From positions 1 to 49,370 of the forward strand of contig CAZRQV010000013.1 of NCBI GenBank assembly GCA_964602445.1: a DNA stretch of 49,370 bases, in the 5' to 3' direction. The notes below the pieces were generated by a model. That model saw only the letters and a program-made list of their open reading frames with translations, was not told the DNA's origin and searched no databases. The number at the start of each line of letters is the position of its first letter. Positions within the stretch are counted from its first letter, which is position 1. Positions 24,742 through 33,810 of the stretch are shown in pieces. Source of the DNA: HGM12587 sp964602445. Lineage in GTDB: Bacteria; Bacillota; Clostridia; Lachnospirales; Lachnospiraceae. The position numbers and the translations under genes were made by a program.

Positions 24742-24852
24742 AAAGTTACTCCCTTCAGTAACAGTACCGGTTACCGTAATTTTTATACTGCGGTAACTTT
24801 GCAGAATTCTGCTTTTATTCTTCATTGTAACATTTTCTTAATATATTGACAA
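24742..24852 (-). promoter_or_regulatory. Promoter and structured 5' leader of the pyrophosphatase gene
   Basis: TTGTCA (24852-24847) and extended -10 TGTTACAAT (TACAAT at 24829-24824), 17 bp apart, give a start near 24817. In the roughly 75-nt leader, GTTACCG pairs with CGGTAAC. Nearer the start codon, GTTACT-GAAGGG-AGTAAC forms a hairpin that contains the GGGAG Shine-Dalgarno. Because GTTAC and GTAAC segments recur, alternative pairings are possible, which could allow translational control. Confidence 0.6.
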
Positions 24853-24930
24853 CTCTAGGATTTTCTTTCCATTTTTCAAGGTTCCGAAAACGGGGAAACG
24901 ATCCGGTGTCTCTAAGGTTCTCTAAAATTC

Positions 24931-24955
24931 AAAAAACCGCAGTACAGCGGTTTTT
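24931..24955 (-). terminator. Intrinsic terminator of cvpA
   Basis: AAAAACCGC-AGTACA-GCGGTTTTT, a perfect 9-bp stem, lies 6 bp after the cvpA stop. It should work in both directions. Confidence 0.85.
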
Positions 24956-24960
24956 GAACG

Positions 24961-25650
24961 TTAAAAGATTAATCCAAATACGATCTGCATGATCATATTG
25001 TGCTCATATAAGAACAGCAAAAACTGGTTTTCACAGATCAGTGCGAAAAAAACTCGTCCCAGATCTCCGCTGCATAAAATTGCTGCCAGCAAAAAGAGCA
25101 GCCATACCTGAATAACACCGATGGCTAACCCAAGTGCACCTCCTGCCCAGCGATTGATCCCATGGAGGATTGGCAGCATCGTAACGATATCCAATGCCAG
25201 CAGAAGGATTCGAATTGCTGCAAAAACAAGGATAAAGGTCAGCAGATATGCCAGCGTATCCAAAATCGTACTGGCAAGATATGCTCCTACATACTCCCGA
25301 AATCCGGTCACACCCAAAAGATCATAGGCTTCGGAATTGTTATTTTCCACCAGCATCTCTCTGATATTTTCCGGAAGATTCATATGCTCCATCATCAGCA
25401 CCTGATCTGTCTTGATGTTTTCATCATAATCTTCATCCCAGAACAGTTCACTGCATTTTTCCTGCAGATTCTGATAAAGCGGTGTATGATCCCGCAGAAG
25501 CGTTGTGATCTGAGGTGTCAGATACGTTACCAGCGCAAGCGTTACGATCAGAGAAACCGCAGATACTGATTTTCTGATAAATCCCTTACGAAATCCGTCA
25601 ATGATATTCCAGCCCAAAAGGACTGTAACTGCCCAAAAAAGCCAATTCAT
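24961..25650 (-). CDS. CvpA family membrane protein
   Basis: The 229-aa protein has four predicted membrane helices, with an extracytoplasmic-looking loop at about 50-110. It opens with LFWAVTVLLGWNIIDGFRKGFIRKS and has HGINRWAGGALGLAIGVIQVWLLF in the second half, both typical of CvpA (colicin V production / envelope stress) proteins. The molecular role is unknown. It starts 18 bp after the DUF5711 gene, with GAGGAG before the ATG, so it is the last gene of the envelope trio 28158-24961. Confidence 0.85.
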   Translation of the reverse strand: MNWLFWAVTVLLGWNIIDGFRKGFIRKSVSAVSLIVTLALVTYLTPQITTLLRDHTPLYQNLQEKCSELFWDEDYDENIKTDQVLMMEHMNLPENIREMLVENNNSEAYDLLGVTGFREYVGAYLASTILDTLAYLLTFILVFAAIRILLLALDIVTMLPILHGINRWAGGALGLAIGVIQVWLLFLLAAILCSGDLGRVFFALICENQFLLFLYEHNMIMQIVFGLIF

Positions 25651-25668
25651 AATTTTCTCCTCTGAATG

Positions 25669-26847
25669 CTACTGTAATTTCATCTTCTGTGTCTCATTGT
25701 TATAGATCAGCAGATATTTCCGTCTGGAATTCGTTGTAAAAATATCGGTCACAGACGTTTCGAAGGTCTGGCGGAAGCATTCTTTTCCGTTAAAATTATA
25801 CAGACCCATTTCATTGCCATTATAAATCAGCACCCATTCATCTTCGATGTACACCTGATCATAATTCATATCAAACGGAATCTCCGCAGCCTGATTTCCT
25901 TTCAGATCAAAGATCTGCAGTGATTGTCCTTGTTCCTCTTTCAACACAAGACCAATCGTTTCCTTTCCGTAGAAAACACTTAAAAGTTCTTTTTCAAATG
26001 AAAGTTCTTTTACCTGTTCCGGAATCTGGGTTCCCTGATAGATTGCCAACATTCCATCTCCCACTGCTGCAAAGGTACTGTTGTTAAAATAGTGAATTTC
26101 CGGAATCAGATAATCTGTATAATTCTGTGCAAACACAAGATGATCCACATGATTTTCACCCACACTGTCAAAATTGTAAACCGCCACACTGCTTTCAAAT
26201 TTGGTGCCGGATACCTGGGCAAATGCAATGGCAATCTTCGTACCATCCGAAGAAATCGTCAGATTCATCGGATATCCGGCATCTTCTAAGGTAAACTTTC
26301 CATCTCCCAGAAGTGTTCCGTCCGAAGCATAGATTTCCAGTTTGGAAGCACTGCTCTCTTCCATCAAAACAGCAACCACGCCTTGTTCAGAAATTGCCAG
26401 ATGTTTGATCGGCAGCAAGGTTTCAATCTTTCCGGTCTGCTGAATCTGATTAAACGTATAGATCTGATTGCCGTTCCGTTCTGCCACTGCTCCTGCTTTT
26501 TCATTCAGCACCAGCATTGGATCCTGCATCGTATACGTAATACTGAACAGCAGCTTGTCCTTTTCATCGGTATAAGAAACACCATCTCGGCTGTACTTTA
26601 AGATTTTTCTTCCAAAAGATGCATACTTTGTCGTCAGTGTATCTTTTCGTTCCGTAGTCTCCGAAATTGAATAATCAGAAAAACTCCTGTTTTTTACGTA
26701 ATACCGAATGCCGGCGATCACTGCGATCACAAGCAGCACCAACACCGCATATCTTAAATATACGGCCATTTTATGTTTCCATATTTTTCTTTCATAATCT
26801 TTCATCTCATCATCCGCAGATGAGAAAATGTTGATAATCTTTGCCAC
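25669..26847 (-). CDS. DUF5711 family membrane-anchored beta-propeller-like protein
   Basis: The protein has a cytoplasmic N-terminus, one membrane helix (AVYLRYAVLVLLVIAVIAGI, about residues 27-46 from the chosen start) and a large extracellular domain of repeated beta-strands. Strands such as GNQIYTFNQIQQTGKIETLLP and WVLIYNGNEMGLYNFNGKE suggest a WD/PQQ-like propeller. I recognise it as DUF5711, found in Lachnospiraceae; the function is unknown. The start is uncertain: GTG 26847 follows a weak GAGAG site, the open frame extends to 26916, and an ATG lies 14 codons downstream. It is placed between the LysM/MPN gene and cvpA. Confidence 0.7.
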   Translation of the reverse strand: MAKIINIFSSADDEMKDYERKIWKHKMAVYLRYAVLVLLVIAVIAGIRYYVKNRSFSDYSISETTERKDTLTTKYASFGRKILKYSRDGVSYTDEKDKLLFSITYTMQDPMLVLNEKAGAVAERNGNQIYTFNQIQQTGKIETLLPIKHLAISEQGVVAVLMEESSASKLEIYASDGTLLGDGKFTLEDAGYPMNLTISSDGTKIAIAFAQVSGTKFESSVAVYNFDSVGENHVDHLVFAQNYTDYLIPEIHYFNNSTFAAVGDGMLAIYQGTQIPEQVKELSFEKELLSVFYGKETIGLVLKEEQGQSLQIFDLKGNQAAEIPFDMNYDQVYIEDEWVLIYNGNEMGLYNFNGKECFRQTFETSVTDIFTTNSRRKYLLIYNNETQKMKLQ

Positions 26848-26946
26848 AAAAACTCTCTCTTTCGTCCTAATCTTCCGAAGATCTGCCCTGCTTTCACAAA
26901 AAAGACCTTCCACCATTTGTTATAGCAATGATTATAACACCGGTAT

Positions 26947-28158
26947 TTATGGAAGTAAAATAATTTCTCCAACCTGAATGTAATCCCCGTCAGAGATTCC
27001 ATTGAGCTGACAGATCTGATCGATCATCTCTTCATTCCCATATCTGTCCCTGCTGATTTTTGCCAGCGTATCTCCCTGCTGTACCATATATTCTTCATAG
27101 GCCGGTGCAGCTGTTTCCTGAACTGTCTGCTCCAAAATTTCTGAAACCGGTTCCTCTGCCTCTTTCTTTTTTTCCATCTCCACCGGAGGTTCTTCCTGCG
27201 GTGTTTCTGCGACTGTCTCCTCCACCGGCAGCGGTTCTCCTTCCGGAATTTCTTCAGTTTCTTCGATTATTTTGGGCTGTTCTTCCACATTTCCCGGCAA
27301 TTCCTCCACAATCACATCATCTCCTGATGTTTCCTGCGCTTCTCCTTCCATCAGATTTCCCTGAAGCTGCTGTTCCATCTGCTGCACCCTGTCCGTTTGG
27401 TTTTTCAGTGCCACTGCCCCTACGAAAAGAATCAAGAGAATCGATACTTTTATTCCATAAGTCAGCACCTGTTTTTTCCGTTGTTCATTGCTCTGCTGTT
27501 TTTCCTGTAAGATCTTCCGAAAATTTGCCATTACTACATCCGGCTTTTCACTCTTTTTTGCCATTTCCTGCCCCTCACTTTTTTTTACTAAAAATTCCTG
27601 CATCGGTTCATTTTTTTCATAATAAATACAATATCCCGGCTGCTTTACAAAGCGATTTCCGTCAAACCCAAAAAAACTCTGTTCCTGTTCTGACGGATTC
27701 ATGACCAGCAGGACTTTCTCTGCTCCTGAAAAATAGGTGCGATGTGTTTCTTCGATCATCTCCGTTTTTTCTGTAGAGATTCCCGGTTTGCTTAGAAACC
27801 ATCCTAAAATTTCCTGATGCGGAAAATATTGGGTACATTCCTGATAAACCGTTCCCCAAACCATTTCCGAAAACCGATATTTTCCCTGTTTTTCCTCTAC
27901 ATTTTCTACCGGAAGCGCACTCTTAATATAAATCTGTCGTTTTCCCTCTGCCTTTTTGGACATTCCCAGCAAGATTGCAATCTTCGCTTTGGTATCTTCC
28001 TCTGCGCCATATCGGAGCAAAAAAGTATGTACATAATCTTCCACATAGATTTTCTTATATTCTCCGGGTATCCCTATCTGCCGGATATTCTTCGGCTCCT
28101 GAAGTTTCCCTTCTTCTGCTGCAGATCTTTCGTCTTCGTTGTAGATCAGTTCAATCAT
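26947..28158 (-). CDS. Membrane-spanning protein with degenerate MPN (JAMM-like) domain and C-terminal LysM
   Basis: The 403-aa protein has an N-terminal domain (about residues 35-205) that follows the MPN fold pattern: AKIAILLGMSKKAEGKRQIYIKSALPVEN, then QEILGWFLSKPGISTEKTEMIEETH, then KVLLVMNPSEQEQSFFGFDG. The place of the JAMM metal motif HxH is FLS, and the later Asp is Glu, so it should be catalytically dead. One membrane helix (VSILLILFVGAVAL, about 235-250) follows, then a Pro/Glu-rich linker, then a LysM domain (YMVQQGDTLAKISRDRYGNE). A cytoplasmic sensor or adaptor linked to wall-binding outside is the likely layout. The ATG at 28158 has AGGAGG upstream. The MPN assignment rests on pattern recognition. 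Confidence 0.65.
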   Translation of the reverse strand: MIELIYNEDERSAAEEGKLQEPKNIRQIGIPGEYKKIYVEDYVHTFLLRYGAEEDTKAKIAILLGMSKKAEGKRQIYIKSALPVENVEEKQGKYRFSEMVWGTVYQECTQYFPHQEILGWFLSKPGISTEKTEMIEETHRTYFSGAEKVLLVMNPSEQEQSFFGFDGNRFVKQPGYCIYYEKNEPMQEFLVKKSEGQEMAKKSEKPDVVMANFRKILQEKQQSNEQRKKQVLTYGIKVSILLILFVGAVALKNQTDRVQQMEQQLQGNLMEGEAQETSGDDVIVEELPGNVEEQPKIIEETEEIPEGEPLPVEETVAETPQEEPPVEMEKKKEAEEPVSEILEQTVQETAAPAYEEYMVQQGDTLAKISRDRYGNEEMIDQICQLNGISDGDYIQVGEIILLP

Positions 28159-28263
28159 GATTTCCGCCTCCTTCATACTTTTCCTTATCCTAGCATGTCC
28201 GAAACGTAAAATTTGTAAGAGTCTGTCGAGAAGTTAAGATCCCTTTTTCTATTTTTTTCACAA

Positions 28264-28290
28264 CAAAAGAGCGGCATCTCTGCCGCCCTT
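28264..28290 (-). terminator. Intrinsic terminator of the GH101 gene
   Basis: GCGGCA-TCTC-TGCCGC with flanking A and T runs, 25 bp after the stop codon of the large glycosidase gene. On the minus strand the stem is followed by CTCTTTTG. Confidence 0.8.
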
Positions 28291-28314
28291 TCTATCGCTT
28301 TTATTTTTTTCTGA

Positions 28315-31300
28315 TCATCGGATTTCCTGTGCACTGTTCAGGGAAAAGATCTTTTCTACGGTCTCTTCTTTCAGTACTCCGGTTCCTCCGAGAACATATC
28401 CGGAACGGATTTCATGCTTTTTGACATAATTCATTGCTTCCGCTTCGTTTCCTTCTCTGGTTAAGATTAACGGTGCATGGATTGCTGCTGCCAGCGGTCC
28501 TCCGCATAAGCCGTCCGGGAATTTTTTTCCATAGGCCACCACAATCGCCTCCGGATCTGTAAACAATGTTTCTGCTACAATGACAGAAGTTTCATATCTG
28601 CCGGATCCTGCCAGTCGTTCTACATTTTCTGCAAGTTTATTTAATTCTTTTTCTACAGATGCACTGACTGCCCCTGTACCTCCAATCACATATACTTTGC
28701 TGTCACTGAAATTTTTCACCAGCTTTTTCTGGGAATCATTTAATGCGGTTCCCGGCTTCACTAAAAGAATCGGTTTGGCTGTCGCTGATGCTGATAAGCT
28801 GTCTGCAAATTCTTTTCCTGTCGCAACTAAAAGTGTATCCTGTCCCCGGATTCCGGCTTCGTTCAGAATCGCCAGATTGGTTTCATATCTGTTTTTACCG
28901 GAAAGTCTCTTCACACGATATCCTTTCACCGTTTCCACATTCTTTGGAACTGCTCCTTCACCGCCGAGAATATACAGAACTGCGCCTTCTTTTACATTGG
29001 CTTTAATGTAATCATGCAGTGCGGTTACATTTTCTTTATTTCCATCCGTTAAAAGGATCGGTGCATTTTTTGCTGCTGCCAGATAACTGCCGGACAATGC
29101 GTCTGCAAAATTCTTACCTGTGGCAATGATCGCTGTTTCAAATTTTTCTACGCCCAGCACTTCTTTTAATTCTTCTGCTGCTGCAATTCCTGTTTCATAT
29201 CTGGTCTTTCCGGAAAGTCGGAGCACCTCATGGGTTTCATTGACAGGAATCGTTCCTTCTACGTAAACATTATCAATACAATATTCATCGGAACTGTTCC
29301 GCTTGGTAAGATCGATATAATAATCTTCATAATCTCCCGTTGTAAAGCTCAGTTCCAATGTACCGCTCACTTCAGATGCAGTTACACTTGCCAGTACGGC
29401 ATGTTCGGTATCACCGGCTTTTTTTGCCTGATCTGATTTTACTGCAAATACAAATGCATTTTTTCCCGATGCTTTGTATTCCATCCCAATGGTATATTCG
29501 GTGTTCGGTTCCAGCCGCAGATCAGAAGGAATGGTTCGCATATAGTCACTGCTGCGGACTTTCAAGGAGAATTCTCCATCGATCACGTCCGGTGTATATT
29601 CCGGATTTACCGGATTTTTCTGTGACAAATGACTTCGGTCAGATAAACTGTTATTATTTCCGTCCACAGTCGATACGAATATACCAAAGCCCTGATCTAC
29701 ATTTTCAAAATCTTCCCAGTACAGATATTTGTCCGGTTCCGGATTGGTATCTGCTTTCACCTCTACGATCCGCACATCATCGAATTCTGCTGCTGCAGTT
29801 TCTGATTCAGCCTGAGCTCCTTTCAGGGAAAGTACCACCATATCTCCCTTTGCTACGAAACGAACCTGCATCCGCTGTGCATAGGTCTGATATTTATCAC
29901 TATGGCAGACGGAGTTGATCACGGTACTTTCTGTCATTTCATTGGAAACGATTTCTTTTCCGTTTTTCACTTCCAGAGATGCGGTTTTTCCATCTGTCAC
30001 GATACACCATACCGATGCAGAATAGCTCTGTCCTTTTTTCAGTCCGATAATAACCTGAGATACCTGTCCATCCTCTCTGCCTTTCACATACAGATGAGAA
30101 TTTCCAAGATGATTATTTTCAATGATAATATGATCCAGTTTTCCTGAAGTCGAAGATGGTTCCCATTCATCAAAATTATGAGCATCAAATCCCATATCTT
30201 TCACCAGTGATCCGACAGACCATTCCATCGTATCTGCAGTATCAAAAGTTTCTGCTTCGGATTTATAAAGTACGTATCCGGTCTTTGCTTCTGCATCAAT
30301 GGTCACCTGTCCATTTTTCACTGCTAATGTAACCGGTTCTCCTTTTCCGCAGTCCGACAGTTCATAGATCACTACTGAAGAAACATCTCCCCAGGATAAC
30401 GGCAGAGACCAGGTGCTGTTTCCGCCTTCTCTGTTCCAATGATAGATTTTCCCGTCTGCTTCTCCATCCATTTCCCATGGAATAAAGATCTTCGTTCCAT
30501 TTGCCACTTCCAGACCGTCTTTTGTGATCACATTGACGCCGTTTTTCATTGCCGTAACGACTTCAAGATTTTCTCCTAAGACTGCCTTTGTATCATTCTC
30601 ATACTGCATCACCGGATACTGGGCAAGGAATTTATTTGGAAGGATCTTTTCATAAAATGCCTGCAGCGCATTATTTAAATTCTTTGCCGTCTGCCATCCA
30701 TTGATTCCGGCTTCATCACTGTTACGGTTGCTTGCACCACGGAACAGCTGATGATAGGTAAAGATATCTGCCTGATCATTGTTTACAAAACGAACCAGAT
30801 TTCCTGCACCGCCAAAATCAGAAACGATATGATGTGCAAACGTACTGTAAGATACAAATTCATCGGTATATTCTGTACCAAGACCAAGAGCACGTCCTTC
30901 TCCATTGATATTTTTGATCAGATTATACATCGGCCATCTGGTGCCGAAAAATACGTCTACGTAAGTTGTATCGATCATACTTTCTGTATCTGTATCATAT
31001 AACTGAGCCAAACGTCCATCCAGACCTTCTTCTGTTTTATCCAATCCGTCATTTTCTCTGATGATCTGCATCGAAGAATCATACCAGCTCCAGCCATTCA
31101 GATTTGTTTTCAGTTTTTCGTACTGCGGTGCTTCCGGATAAACCTCGGTATGATTGATATGGATTCCGATGGTTGCATTATAATCTTCTGATTGTTCCAA
31201 AAGGGTCTTAAAATCTTTAAGACCGCCTGCTCTCTGATTATAATTCGCAAAATCCGGGTGGGAAGAATCATGTCCTTCACTCTGATAGCCTTTGATGTAA

Positions 31301-33684
31301 ATATTCTGTCGGAATTGATCGGTGGCCAGAGACATTTTTTTAATATTATCTAAAATACGCAGGAATGGATACTGTGCCTGAGAACCAACATCCATAGCGA
31401 TCATATTCCAGCTGTCTGTAGCGATCTCTGCTCCGATCTTACGTTTCATACAATCTTCACGAAGTGCAATGGCACCGTCCTGATAGTCGACTTTTCCGTC
31501 CCCATTTCGGTCTGTTGCAATGGCAACTTTCGTCCATGGCACATGTACAGCGCTTCCATCTTCATTTATGTAATCAATCAGTTCTCCGTCCAGACCTCTG
31601 TACGTATATTCATTCATCCAGAGTCCTGTCGATGTGTGATCCCCTACTGCAAACGTACGATAAGCAATCTCATGACGGTTTTTATAGGAGTCACCGCTGA
31701 TTGCTGCTGCCACTTGATCATTGCTTAAAACCGCAAGGCTGGTTTCTCTATATTCTTCCGTTGCCTGTGCAGAAGAAAGTACATATTTCGTCTCACTCTG
31801 GAAATTGTTGACCGTCAGCTTGCCGCCTTTTTCCTTGCTGGACATGGAAACCAGACTGTGTCCCGGAAAATTCAATGTATAAAGTTTTTCCTTCGGTTCT
31901 TCTACGTTTTGAATTTCCATCAACAGCACATTGTCCTGAACTTCAAATACAACTTCAAAAGAAATCTCTGTTTCCGGCTCTGTCACATAATAAATAATCC
32001 AGTTTTCACTGACTTCACTGCTTACGATCGGTGTATACAGCCGGTTATTGATCTCCAGCTGATGCAGCGGAATTTCCTGTCCGCCCACCTGTTCTCCGGT
32101 CTTCATCGTATAGCCGATGACTCTCGGAAATTCCCGATCCACCTCTACCGTCATAATGTCCGAACTGATCTGCGCGCATTCGATCAGTCCTGTCACTTCT
32201 TCCGGTGCTTCTGCTGTTTCCTGAATGAGATACTGGATACTCATCCCTGTATTCTGTGTGGTACGGAATCCGGTCTTTCCTGCATTTCCGGTCAGTCCTG
32301 ACACTCTTCCGTTATAAATTTCTTCCTGATCCACAAAGATTGTAATCACGTCTTCAATGATCCGAACTTTTACTTTATATGGCTCTGTACGTCCTTCTAA
32401 AATAAAACCGCTGTCCTGCAGATTCACTTTCTGACCATTCGGACCATAGATGCCCCAGTTTGTATAATGCTGGCTCACCTGTCCGGACGGACCTACATAA
32501 ATATATTCTGTCGGTGATACATACCGAAGGACTACACCATAATTACACTGATTGCTCAACGGATCATAAGTAAATTCCACCTCCTGATTTTTCAGAGCCT
32601 TGGAATTTTGATCAATAAACAATCCATTTCCCTGCAGATTCAGACTCTGATCTGCAAGTTTCATTGTTCCGTTTCCGGAAACTTTTTCCATACCGTCTAT
32701 GCCGTCTGCAAAATCACGAACGTAACGGCTCGCTGCTTCTTTCTTTTCAATGGACAATTTCAAAATCTGACTCTGACCATCTGCAAATTCAAAAATCAGA
32801 TTCACAGAATTTTTTTCCTTCAAAGCGGCAATATATTCTTTTTTTAACGTAACTACGGTACCTTTTACTTCATAGTCTTTTCCGGTTTTCAATGTTTCAC
32901 TGCCATTTTTTAATGCCTTTAATTCCGGTACCTCTGTATTTAGAACAATTTCATAATCTTTGATTCCTGCTTCTTCATATGGAATCTTTAAAGCGGACGG
33001 ATTGATGGTCACTTTATTTTCACTAATATCGCCATAAGCTACATTATCAATGCAGAATTCATTGTCATAATTTTCACTGACAATTCCCCATAAGCGCATT
33101 CCGATCTTTCCTGCGTTCGCTTTTCCAAACTCAGATACTTCCTGATCTACTACAACATTGGTTCCATCCAGAATAACTTTCACATGTTGTCCACGATATT
33201 CAATTCTCACACGATGGGATTCTCCTTCTTCGACAAAAGACTTTTCTGTATAATCCAGATTTCCCCAACCATTCTGTCCGGTGATCCACAGCCAGTTTCC
33301 GCTGTCCACAGCAATCCCTTCCCAATCGGTAGGACTGTTATAACGGAAAATAATTCCCATGCGGGCACCATTCGGAGCATAAGACATGGTCATATCCATT
33401 TCTATATAACCATCTTTTCGAACTTCTGCTTCCGTTGCCGCATAAATGGTATTGTTATCAGAATGAAGTTTCATATATCCTTCATCCCCTTCCCCATCCA
33501 CAAATACAATGGTTCCGTTACCGGATGTTTTTTCCCAGCCTCCGCGACTGTTCGCATCCGTAAACTCGGTAATACTTCCATTGCCGGCCGCATTCAGAAA
33601 CAGCGGACTTCCCTGTACGCTCCCTGCCAGCATCATCGATGCAGCCAAGATTACCAGTTTTATTTTCATATTTCTGTTATGCAT
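28315..33684 (-). CDS. Secreted endo-alpha-N-acetylgalactosaminidase (GH101) with CWB2 wall-binding repeats
   Basis: The 1789-aa protein has a signal peptide (MKIKLVILAASMMLAGSVQG) and two N-terminal concanavalin/LamG-like domains (about 40-215 and 320-495). The GH101 core follows. It carries the calcium-type loop DRNGDGKVDYQDGAIALR near 720, a TIM barrel with TTYVDVFFGTRWP near 910 (probable Asp nucleophile) and GLGTEYTDEF near 937 (probable Glu acid/base). Carbohydrate-binding-like beta domains lie at about 1190-1470. Three CWB2 repeats (RLSGKTRYETG, RLSGKNRYETN, RLAGSGRYETS) run from 1490 to the end. GH101 enzymes release the core-1 disaccharide Gal-GalNAc from mucin O-glycans. CWB2 repeats bind anionic wall polymers, so the enzyme should be displayed on the surface. 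The ATG at 33684 has AAGGGGG 8 nt upstream. The gene looks monocistronic. The exact catalytic residues are inferred. Confidence 0.9.
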   Translation of the reverse strand: MHNRNMKIKLVILAASMMLAGSVQGSPLFLNAAGNGSITEFTDANSRGGWEKTSGNGTIVFVDGEGDEGYMKLHSDNNTIYAATEAEVRKDGYIEMDMTMSYAPNGARMGIIFRYNSPTDWEGIAVDSGNWLWITGQNGWGNLDYTEKSFVEEGESHRVRIEYRGQHVKVILDGTNVVVDQEVSEFGKANAGKIGMRLWGIVSENYDNEFCIDNVAYGDISENKVTINPSALKIPYEEAGIKDYEIVLNTEVPELKALKNGSETLKTGKDYEVKGTVVTLKKEYIAALKEKNSVNLIFEFADGQSQILKLSIEKKEAASRYVRDFADGIDGMEKVSGNGTMKLADQSLNLQGNGLFIDQNSKALKNQEVEFTYDPLSNQCNYGVVLRYVSPTEYIYVGPSGQVSQHYTNWGIYGPNGQKVNLQDSGFILEGRTEPYKVKVRIIEDVITIFVDQEEIYNGRVSGLTGNAGKTGFRTTQNTGMSIQYLIQETAEAPEEVTGLIECAQISSDIMTVEVDREFPRVIGYTMKTGEQVGGQEIPLHQLEINNRLYTPIVSSEVSENWIIYYVTEPETEISFEVVFEVQDNVLLMEIQNVEEPKEKLYTLNFPGHSLVSMSSKEKGGKLTVNNFQSETKYVLSSAQATEEYRETSLAVLSNDQVAAAISGDSYKNRHEIAYRTFAVGDHTSTGLWMNEYTYRGLDGELIDYINEDGSAVHVPWTKVAIATDRNGDGKVDYQDGAIALREDCMKRKIGAEIATDSWNMIAMDVGSQAQYPFLRILDNIKKMSLATDQFRQNIYIKGYQSEGHDSSHPDFANYNQRAGGLKDFKTLLEQSEDYNATIGIHINHTEVYPEAPQYEKLKTNLNGWSWYDSSMQIIRENDGLDKTEEGLDGRLAQLYDTDTESMIDTTYVDVFFGTRWPMYNLIKNINGEGRALGLGTEYTDEFVSYSTFAHHIVSDFGGAGNLVRFVNNDQADIFTYHQLFRGASNRNSDEAGINGWQTAKNLNNALQAFYEKILPNKFLAQYPVMQYENDTKAVLGENLEVVTAMKNGVNVITKDGLEVANGTKIFIPWEMDGEADGKIYHWNREGGNSTWSLPLSWGDVSSVVIYELSDCGKGEPVTLAVKNGQVTIDAEAKTGYVLYKSEAETFDTADTMEWSVGSLVKDMGFDAHNFDEWEPSSTSGKLDHIIIENNHLGNSHLYVKGREDGQVSQVIIGLKKGQSYSASVWCIVTDGKTASLEVKNGKEIVSNEMTESTVINSVCHSDKYQTYAQRMQVRFVAKGDMVVLSLKGAQAESETAAAEFDDVRIVEVKADTNPEPDKYLYWEDFENVDQGFGIFVSTVDGNNNSLSDRSHLSQKNPVNPEYTPDVIDGEFSLKVRSSDYMRTIPSDLRLEPNTEYTIGMEYKASGKNAFVFAVKSDQAKKAGDTEHAVLASVTASEVSGTLELSFTTGDYEDYYIDLTKRNSSDEYCIDNVYVEGTIPVNETHEVLRLSGKTRYETGIAAAEELKEVLGVEKFETAIIATGKNFADALSGSYLAAAKNAPILLTDGNKENVTALHDYIKANVKEGAVLYILGGEGAVPKNVETVKGYRVKRLSGKNRYETNLAILNEAGIRGQDTLLVATGKEFADSLSASATAKPILLVKPGTALNDSQKKLVKNFSDSKVYVIGGTGAVSASVEKELNKLAENVERLAGSGRYETSVIVAETLFTDPEAIVVAYGKKFPDGLCGGPLAAAIHAPLILTREGNEAEAMNYVKKHEIRSGYVLGGTGVLKEETVEKIFSLNSAQEIR

Positions 33685-33729
33685 ATGTTTCCCCCTTTCC
33701 CCGTGTTTCATATGCCTTCTCACGATTTC

Positions 33730-33738
33730 ATCATAGCA
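33730..33738 (-). promoter_or_regulatory. Possible extended -10 promoter of the GH101 gene
   Basis: TGCTATGAT on the minus strand (TATGAT at 33735-33730) is an extended -10 element 46 bp before the start codon. The -35 (ATACAA, 17 bp upstream) is weak. It lies just after the recR terminator. Confidence 0.35.
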
Positions 33739-33761
33739 TTAATCCCTCTGTTTTGTATAAC

Positions 33762-33807
33762 AAAAAAGCACATATTCCGAAATATTCTGTTTCGAAATAT
33801 ATGCTTT
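33762..33807 (-). terminator. Intrinsic terminator of recR
   Basis: An imperfect AT-rich stem (AAAGCA..ATATT..CGAAA against TTTCGAAATATATGCTTT) is followed on the minus strand by TTTTTTG. It lies 4 bp after the recR stop. Confidence 0.7.
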
Positions 33808-33810
33808 CTT

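Noticed and set aside
24742..24817. Manganese (yybP-ykoY) riboswitch in front of the Mn-dependent pyrophosphatase
   Set aside because: The leader is too short and the conserved internal loops of that family are not visible. Only a simple Shine-Dalgarno hairpin is supported.
27060..27704. 214-aa plus-strand open frame opposite the MPN-LysM gene
   Set aside because: Its Pro/Phe/Leu-rich composition mirrors the Glu/Lys-rich linker of the minus-strand gene. No gene signals are seen.
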